NCBI GenBank assembly: GCA_029050995.1
Contig: JAIDLO010000062.1
Span: 1-39,230, forward strand
Reading direction: 5' to 3'
DNA length: 39,230 nucleotides
Source of the DNA: Eubacterium sp.
Lineage (GTDB): Bacteria > Bacillota > Clostridia > Oscillospirales > Acutalibacteraceae
Positions 33,058 to 39,230 of this stretch are shown piece after piece. The notes below the pieces were generated by a model. It searched no databases, had not been told where the DNA came from, and saw only the letters and a program-made list of their open reading frames with translations. Made by a program: the position numbers and the translations under genes. Each line of letters begins with the position of its first letter. The first letter of the stretch is position 1.

Positions 33058-33909
33058 ATGAAGATAAGTGATATTAATATACGAGATCCGTTTGTGCTTT
33101 TTGAGGATAATAAGTATTATCTGTATGGTACAAGAGCAAGGGATTTCGGCTGTAAAACAGGCGGCTTTGATGTTTATACATCTGATGATCTTGTTGATTG
33201 GAGTAAACCGATAGAGTGCTTCAATTCTGCTGAAGCCGGCTTTGATAGAGAGGTAAACTGGGCGCCTGAGGTGCATAAGTATAAAAATGCTTATTATATG
33301 TTTGCAACCTTTACAAGAGAAAATGGTTTAAGAGGTACATTTTCTCTGAAAGCAGAAAGCCCGCTTGGTCCGTTTGTTCCGCATAGCCCAAAGGTGTTAA
33401 CGCCGGATGAATGGGAATGTCTGGACGGCACGCTTTATATTGATAAAAAGGGAAATCCTTATCTTGTTTTCTGCCACGAACATACGCAGATTATAGACGG
33501 TACGGTTTGCTATGTCCGCCTTAGTGATGATTTAACTGAAGCGGTTTCCGAACCTGTAACCTTGTTCAGCGGTTCATCGCCGTATTATATCGAAGAAAAG
33601 GCAGAGGGCGAGCATTATATAACGGACGGTCCGTTTATGTATAGAACATCGAACGGCGATTTGCTGATGATATGGTCAACCTTTATCAATCATCAGTATG
33701 CGCAGTGCCTTGCTAAATCTGATAACGGCGAAATTGATGGTAACTTTGTTCATCTTCCGCCGCTGATTACAAATGACGGCGGGCATGGAATGCTGTTTGA
33801 TAGTAAAGAAGGCTTGATGCTTACCTTCCATACACCGAACCAAACAAACTTTGAACGCCCAACCTTTAAGAAAATTAAAGATATCGGCAGTTCGATAGAA
33901 ATTGTATAA
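33058..33909 (+). CDS. GH43-like five-bladed beta-propeller glycosidase family protein
   Basis: NIRDPFVLFEDNKYYLYGT, NWAPEVHKYKNAYYMFATF, ITDGPFMYRTSNGDLLMIWSTF. Confidence 0.83.
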   Translation: MKISDINIRDPFVLFEDNKYYLYGTRARDFGCKTGGFDVYTSDDLVDWSKPIECFNSAEAGFDREVNWAPEVHKYKNAYYMFATFTRENGLRGTFSLKAESPLGPFVPHSPKVLTPDEWECLDGTLYIDKKGNPYLVFCHEHTQIIDGTVCYVRLSDDLTEAVSEPVTLFSGSSPYYIEEKAEGEHYITDGPFMYRTSNGDLLMIWSTFINHQYAQCLAKSDNGEIDGNFVHLPPLITNDGGHGMLFDSKEGLMLTFHTPNQTNFERPTFKKIKDIGSSIEIV

Positions 33910-33914
33910 AATTT

Positions 33915-33945
33915 AAGGAGCAGCGTAAAGCTGCTCCTTTTTTAA
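33915..33945. terminator. Bidirectional terminator between convergent genes
   Basis: AAGGAGCAGC-GTAAA-GCTGCTCCTT followed by T-run. Confidence 0.85.
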
Positions 33946-35765
33946 TTGATATAATACTTAGCTTGTGCGTTCCATAGTTCGTTGTATTTTCCGTTCTTTT
34001 CAATCAGCTGTTGATGTGTACCTGTTTCAACCAATTCAGCTTTGTCAAATACGGCAATATTGTTGCAGAACGCACAGCTTGATAATCTGTGTGAAATATA
34101 GATTGCAGTTTTATTTTCAACAAAGGAATTAAATCGGCTGTATATTTCATGTTCGGCAATCGGGTCAAGCGCAGCTGTTGGCTCGTCAAGAATAACAATC
34201 GGTGCATCCTTGTATAAGGCTCTTGCAAGTGCAAGTTTCTGTGCCTCGCCGCCTGAAATCTCAACACCTGCTTTGTCTAAATCTTTATAAAGATAAGTGC
34301 GTTCCTTGTTTTCCATTTTCAGCACTCTGTCTTTAATATTTGCCTCATCAAGCACCTTATAAAGCTTATTGTAATCGTATTCTTCGCCTGCTGAAATGTT
34401 TTGCGAAAGTGTTGTTGAAAAGATTTTGAAATCCTGAAAAACAACAGAATACAGGCGCATTATGCTTTCTTTTGAGTATTCCTTAATGTTGATGCCGTTA
34501 ATCAGTATTTCGCCGTCTGTAACATCATAGAGCCTGCAAAGCAGTTTGATAAATGTTGTTTTGCCGCTGCCGTTTCTGCCGACAACTGCAAGATTTTCGC
34601 CGTTATTTATTTTTATATTGATATTCTTTAAAGAATAGTTTTTGGCATTCGGATATTTAAAAGAAACATTTCGGAATTCTATTTCAAATTTATCTGTAAA
34701 GTCGATATCCTTTACACCATATTTCATATGATCCTGCGTATCAAGAATTTCAAAATAGCACTTAGCAAGCGGTATAATCTCCTGAAGCTTGCCAAATGTG
34801 TTTGCCATCATCATAATGCCGTTTATAATCTGCATAAATGAACCGCAGTACAGCACAAGCGAGCCGATACTGAAAAGCCCGAGCAAGCCTTTAATACCGA
34901 TAAACAGATAAACACCAAAGCCAACTACTGCACCAAGTATCGCAACAAAGGAGCTTGCCTTTGCCGTGTGCATAGAAATTTTACGGAGTGTTTTTTCGCC
35001 GTCTGTTAAAATCTTGCTTGTTGCAATGCTGTCTATTAAATTCTGCTCCTTGTAAATTCTGATTTCCTTGCCTGTTCTGTAATCTCCGAAAATATCAAGA
35101 AAGGAATAGAAAATCCTGTCCAGCTCAGCGTAGCTTTCATTTGCCTTTAAATAAGATTTGTTTATGTTTACCGCAACAAGAAGAATGATAACCGCCATTG
35201 CGAGGATTGCACTGATTATTGTAATCAGGAAAATCGGCTTTTCAAAAAAGGTATCTCCTGTTCTGGTAAACCCAACTTTAAGAAGCGGGAAGATGATAAT
35301 AACGGAAATAATTAAAGTAAATAAGCCGTTTAAAAATCTGTATGTTGTCCACACAAAATAGGGGAAGCGGGACCATCTGCTTTTTTCGGCTTCCTCGTGC
35401 TTGTGGATAAGCTCTTTATATTCGCTGTTTTCAAGCTTCTGATATTCTGTTTTGAATAGCTTGGATGCAACCTTTTTGTTTTCCTTGTTCAGCAAAAGAT
35501 TTCTTAAATTCTGGCTGTATTCATCCAGAAAGCTGCCAAGGAAAAACAGGATAAAGTTTATTGCAACGGCAATCGTTATGTAGAGCATAACGGTTTTGAA
35601 ATCCTTGCCGTCACTTAACAGATTTATAATTTTAGCTGTAAACAATATGTTTATAAATGGTTTGAGTGATGAAACGATTGACTGGATGGTTACAGCCGGT
35701 AAAACCTTTTTTTCAAGGCTTTGAATTTCCTTGTAGATTTTAAAAACTGTTTTCATATTACGCAT
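33942..35765 (-). CDS. ABC exporter, fused TM and ATPase domains
   Basis: GRNGSGKTTFIKLL, EISGGEAQKLALARAL, ILDEPTAALDP, ISHRLSS. Confidence 0.93.
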   Translation of the reverse strand: MRNMKTVFKIYKEIQSLEKKVLPAVTIQSIVSSLKPFINILFTAKIINLLSDGKDFKTVMLYITIAVAINFILFFLGSFLDEYSQNLRNLLLNKENKKVASKLFKTEYQKLENSEYKELIHKHEEAEKSRWSRFPYFVWTTYRFLNGLFTLIISVIIIFPLLKVGFTRTGDTFFEKPIFLITIISAILAMAVIILLVAVNINKSYLKANESYAELDRIFYSFLDIFGDYRTGKEIRIYKEQNLIDSIATSKILTDGEKTLRKISMHTAKASSFVAILGAVVGFGVYLFIGIKGLLGLFSIGSLVLYCGSFMQIINGIMMMANTFGKLQEIIPLAKCYFEILDTQDHMKYGVKDIDFTDKFEIEFRNVSFKYPNAKNYSLKNINIKINNGENLAVVGRNGSGKTTFIKLLCRLYDVTDGEILINGINIKEYSKESIMRLYSVVFQDFKIFSTTLSQNISAGEEYDYNKLYKVLDEANIKDRVLKMENKERTYLYKDLDKAGVEISGGEAQKLALARALYKDAPIVILDEPTAALDPIAEHEIYSRFNSFVENKTAIYISHRLSSCAFCNNIAVFDKAELVETGTHQQLIEKNGKYNELWNAQAKYYIN

Positions 35766-37536
35766 TCACAGCCACCTCCGTTTCCTTATAGTAGTAGCTC
35801 TGAATCTGATACATTCTGTAATATGCACCCTTTTGTGCCATAAGCTCATCGTGTGTTCCGCTCTCAGCAATTCTGCCGTCTTTAATGAATAAAATTCTGT
35901 TGCAGAAGCGTGTTGAAGAAAGCCTGTGCGAAATGAAAAAGGAAATCTTGTTTTCCGTTAATTCATTATATTTCAGATAAAGCTCATTCTCTGAAATCGG
36001 ATCAAGCGCTGCTGTCGGTTCATCAAGAATGAGAACAGGCGCATTTTTGTAAACAGCCTTTGCAAGAAGCAATTTCTGCTTTTCTCCGCCGGAAAAATCA
36101 ACTGCGTTTTTGTAAACATTCTTATCCATCAGTGCGTTTTCCTTATCCGGCAAAGCATTTATCTTTTCCAAAATGCCTGCTTTCTTAAATGCAGAATAAA
36201 GCTTTTCCTTGTCATATTCTTTCTCGGCGCTGATGTTTTCAGCAATCGTCATCGGCATAAAGAAATAGTCCTGAAAAACAGCAGAAAACAAATCAAAGTA
36301 ACTTTCGCTTGAAAAATCTCTGCTGCTTTTGCCGTTAATCAGTATATCGCCGTTTGTAGGATAGTAAAGACCGCAGAGCAGTTTTATTGCCGTTGTTTTG
36401 CCTGCTCCGTTTTCGCCAACGATTGCAATGTTTTCGCCTTTGTTTACTTTAAAGGACATATTGTTGATTGTGCTTTTTTCAGCAGACGGATATGTAAATG
36501 AAACATCTTTGAATTCAATAGATTCAATCTCACTGAAATCAACATCTGGCTTATCCTTGCTCTCGTTTTCGCTTTCAATATATTTGCGGAAAACTTCGCA
36601 GTCGTTCGCACTGCGTTCAATTTTTGAATAGGAAAAAACAAGGTTAACAATCCAGTTTGAAAAGCCTGTTATAATTCCAAAATAAAAAACAAATTCGGAA
36701 ACGGTTAATCTGCCGTTTGTTACAAGATAAATCAGATATACATACGCAATAAGCTGGCGGATCAGATTTAATACGGCTCTTATTCCGCTTACTGCCGCAC
36801 TTTGATTTGTGTATTTTGCAATAATCCTTTCAATATCGGCTGTAATTTTAGCAACTGTATAAATAAAATAATCCTGAAAGCCGTATAATTTAATATCCTT
36901 GGATGCGTCACTGCTTTTGCTCAATTTATAAAAATAATCAAGCTTTGATGAAAGCTTTGAACTGTCGTCAAGCGTTGCTTTCTGCTTTTTATTTAAAACC
37001 TTTAATATGATAAATTCGCCAACGCAGGTTAAAAGAATAAGCAGAATCATAAAAATATTGATTTTATAAATCAAAACGGCAGATGCAATAACGCCGATTA
37101 TGCAAACAAGAAAATCGTTGCATTCTTCAATGAAATCTGCACCCGAAGAAAAACGAGCGTTATAAAAGGCTTCTGCTCTTTTGTGCAGTTCTCTGCCCTC
37201 AAGGCTTTCTATATTTACATAATCAGTCGAAAGATTTTTGCGGAATGCCATAACAGCATAGCGCATTCTTACAATTCTTGCGCCGCCTCTGATAAGCTCC
37301 TTCATAAACGGATCCATCCATATGGTAAAGGTTAAGAGCAGGCTTAAAAGTGCAACAACAAGAATTAACCGCTCTGTTGTAACGCCCTTTTCAATGCAGT
37401 CTATCATAGCCTTTGGTATGTATGCTGTTACAATCGGCTGAAGAACAAGAGCTGGCACTCTTACCAGAAAGTATAAAATACTTTTCCTGTCCCATGCTAT
37501 CCAATTGGAAAGCATGTATTTTATGTTTTTAATCAT
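35758..37536 (-). CDS. ABC exporter, fused TM and ATPase domains (partner)
   Basis: GENGAGKTTAIKLL, DFSGGEKQKLLLAKAV, LILDEPTAALDP; overlaps the downstream gene by 8 bp. Confidence 0.93.
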   Translation of the reverse strand: MIKNIKYMLSNWIAWDRKSILYFLVRVPALVLQPIVTAYIPKAMIDCIEKGVTTERLILVVALLSLLLTFTIWMDPFMKELIRGGARIVRMRYAVMAFRKNLSTDYVNIESLEGRELHKRAEAFYNARFSSGADFIEECNDFLVCIIGVIASAVLIYKINIFMILLILLTCVGEFIILKVLNKKQKATLDDSSKLSSKLDYFYKLSKSSDASKDIKLYGFQDYFIYTVAKITADIERIIAKYTNQSAAVSGIRAVLNLIRQLIAYVYLIYLVTNGRLTVSEFVFYFGIITGFSNWIVNLVFSYSKIERSANDCEVFRKYIESENESKDKPDVDFSEIESIEFKDVSFTYPSAEKSTINNMSFKVNKGENIAIVGENGAGKTTAIKLLCGLYYPTNGDILINGKSSRDFSSESYFDLFSAVFQDYFFMPMTIAENISAEKEYDKEKLYSAFKKAGILEKINALPDKENALMDKNVYKNAVDFSGGEKQKLLLAKAVYKNAPVLILDEPTAALDPISENELYLKYNELTENKISFFISHRLSSTRFCNRILFIKDGRIAESGTHDELMAQKGAYYRMYQIQSYYYKETEVAVNA

Positions 37537-37714
37537 GATTTTACCCTCAGTTAAGTTTTACTGTTTGTTTACGATAAACAGAGGGGGAGCTGTTCATCAT
37601 CACAATATCATCATACATAACATTTATCTGCTTGTCAATGTATGTCCCGAATATATTCTTGGCTTTACGGATGAACCGCTTCCCTTAAAAAAAATTAAAT
37701 TTTTGTTTATATAA

Positions 37715-37748
37715 AAATAGGTCACAGGTTAATTCCTGTGACCTATTT
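37715..37748. terminator. Long perfect hairpin, probable terminator for the metallophosphoesterase gene
   Basis: AAATAGGTCACAGG-TTAATT-CCTGTGACCTATTT, 14-bp perfect stem. Confidence 0.7.
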
Positions 37749-37749
37749 A

Positions 37750-37845
37750 TTCGGTGCGTCGGGGACGCCGCACCCTACGAATATTAAAATATACTTAATG
37801 ATATGGATTATCGTAGGGGATGGCGTCCTCGACATCCCGTTTTGC
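37750..37845. repeat. Head-to-head pair of palindromic repeats, copies f and g
   Basis: GGTGCGTCGGGGACGCCGCACCCTAC (to 37778), 34-nt spacer, GTAGGGGATGGCGTCCTCGACATCCCGTTTTGC (from 37813). Confidence 0.65.
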
Positions 37846-37850
37846 TTTAA

Positions 37851-39104
37851 TTATTTATTTCTCTTTTTCTTTTTTACAACTGCGGTAATAATTCCTGCGG
37901 CTGCAACGAGTACAACTGCACCGATACTGCCGCCGATTACGCCTGGTAAAAACTTATGCGTGTATTCATAATAGCCGTGCTTATCCTTATAGGTCGGCTT
38001 AACCTGATAGCCAAGTATATCCTCAGCTTTCAAAACTTGCGTGCTGAAATTTTTTAAATCATTTTCGCGCAGGGTAATTGTTCTTGCTCCGTGATTCCAG
38101 CCGTAGCTGTAATAGCCTGCAGCAGGCACAGCGCCAAGATAAATTCCGTCTACCATTCCAAGATAATCATTCGGATGATCGTGGCCGAAGAATGCGCCGA
38201 TAATATCGCCCTGTTCTTTCCATGATGTAAACTGATCATGCTGAACATCAGCAGGGCAGGGACCTTCTTCAAAGCTTCCCTGTATAACATCCGATGAAGC
38301 TTTCCAGTATTTATCTTTGAACATTGCAGTGTTGCCGTGAACATAGCCTGATGTTGGCTTGTCAACAGATTCTGCAAGCTGATAAACCTCAGGCACTGCA
38401 ATATGCTGGAAAAGTAATGCAGGAAGCGGTGTACCGCCGTTTGCTTTCTTAAGCTGGTTTGATGTTTTTATGTACCATTCCTGCTGGTCCGGCTGAACAA
38501 AGCCGTAGCCGTCTGCATAATAAGGGTTTGAATCCATAAGCCAAAGGTTGAAAATGTCTTTTTCACCTTTGCTGTCCTTAATCAAAAGGTTGTATGTTCC
38601 ACCGCCTGTAAGCTCATCGCGCTCAATAGCAAGGCAGTTTGGGAATTCCTGATAAACGGAAAGCATATATTCCTTTGCTTCCTCTTCCGTCATCTTGTTG
38701 TTTTCATCGCAAAGCCCCTCGTGGTCGTGGTTGCCGTAAACCATAGCAAACGGAATGCCTCTTTGTGCAACAGGCTCAATAATCTTTCGGATTGCTGTTG
38801 CAGTTTTTTCTTTTGTAACACCCTTGAACCAACAAGTGTTGTCCCCAAGGAAGATAACTAAATCCGGGTTTTCTCTGTTCAGGCTGTTGTTGATGATTTC
38901 AAGCATTTCATTTTGCGGCTCGTCTGTATCCTGCGTATCTGAAATACAAAGAATTTTAAATTCGCCGCTTTCGTTAAATTTAAGCATTTGGCTTACCTCC
39001 GTGCTTCTCGGTGTTGGTGCTGCAAGTGCGGTAATCGGAAGTGCCGCTGCTGCAAGCATTGTGCAACTCATAAGTATGGCTGCCGTCTTTTTAAAAAGGT
39101 TCAT
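37851..39104 (-). CDS. Secreted, membrane-anchored calcineurin-like metallophosphoesterase
   Basis: Signal peptide; ILCISDTQDTDEP, FLGDNTCW, YGNHDHEG, FFGHDHPND; C-terminal TM followed by KKKKRNK. Confidence 0.92.
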   Translation of the reverse strand: MNLFKKTAAILMSCTMLAAAALPITALAAPTPRSTEVSQMLKFNESGEFKILCISDTQDTDEPQNEMLEIINNSLNRENPDLVIFLGDNTCWFKGVTKEKTATAIRKIIEPVAQRGIPFAMVYGNHDHEGLCDENNKMTEEEAKEYMLSVYQEFPNCLAIERDELTGGGTYNLLIKDSKGEKDIFNLWLMDSNPYYADGYGFVQPDQQEWYIKTSNQLKKANGGTPLPALLFQHIAVPEVYQLAESVDKPTSGYVHGNTAMFKDKYWKASSDVIQGSFEEGPCPADVQHDQFTSWKEQGDIIGAFFGHDHPNDYLGMVDGIYLGAVPAAGYYSYGWNHGARTITLRENDLKNFSTQVLKAEDILGYQVKPTYKDKHGYYEYTHKFLPGVIGGSIGAVVLVAAAGIITAVVKKKKRNK

Positions 39105-39230
39105 ATATTTCCTCCTGCAGTATGATACTTTAACTACATTTTATATGATTTTGTGTTTTTAAGCAATAAGAATTATAGAAATTGTTTTGATAATATGTTA
39201 AAATGATAGCAGGCGGTGATTGTATGAAAC

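Noticed and set aside
33942-37536. ABC exporter pair as a bacteriocin or antibiotic biosynthesis locus
   Set aside because: No precursor peptide, peptidase C39 domain or modification enzyme seen nearby; heterodimeric exporters like this are common.

Overview
The window looks like a chromosomal segment from a gut-type Clostridia (Oscillospirales/Ruminococcaceae-like, inferred from gene content and codon style). Core genes: rpoB-rpoC, the str operon (rpsL-rpsG-fusA-tuf), recD2, an MreB-family paralog, galE, an archaeal/eukaryote-type proS, and an F-type ATP synthase operon (atpB-E-F-[H::A]-G-D-C). Accessory genes: a divergent XRE repressor / PUA-like protein / secreted LRR_5 cassette, a DUF2975 + HTH membrane cassette, a HAD::DUF523 fusion, a GPH-type MFS transporter with a zinc-ribbon membrane protein and a GH43-like protein, a two-gene ABC exporter and a secreted metallophosphoesterase. 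Observations most worth follow-up: (1) the ATP synthase delta and alpha subunits are one continuous ORF with no usable internal start, which conflicts with the normal 1:3 delta:alpha stoichiometry; (2) a ~276-bp palindromic, TA-flanked, MITE-like element between atpE and atpF, whose conceptual removal restores a TAA stop for atpE and a compact operon; (3) a str-operon leader tiled by five consecutive hairpins, starting just after a promoter that overlaps the rpoC stop codon; (4) an H-type pseudoknot-compatible arrangement in the fusA-tuf spacer; (5) a family of palindromes with constant flanks and covarying interiors, some in BIME-like head-to-head pairs; (6) an XRE repressor with two near-identical operators over a promoter for a PUA-like gene coupled to a secreted LRR protein; (7) a Cof-type HAD phosphatase fused to a DUF523/TudS-like domain. 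No tRNA, rRNA, CRISPR array or intact transposase gene was recognised. All fold statements are from hand base-pairing and no homology search was run.
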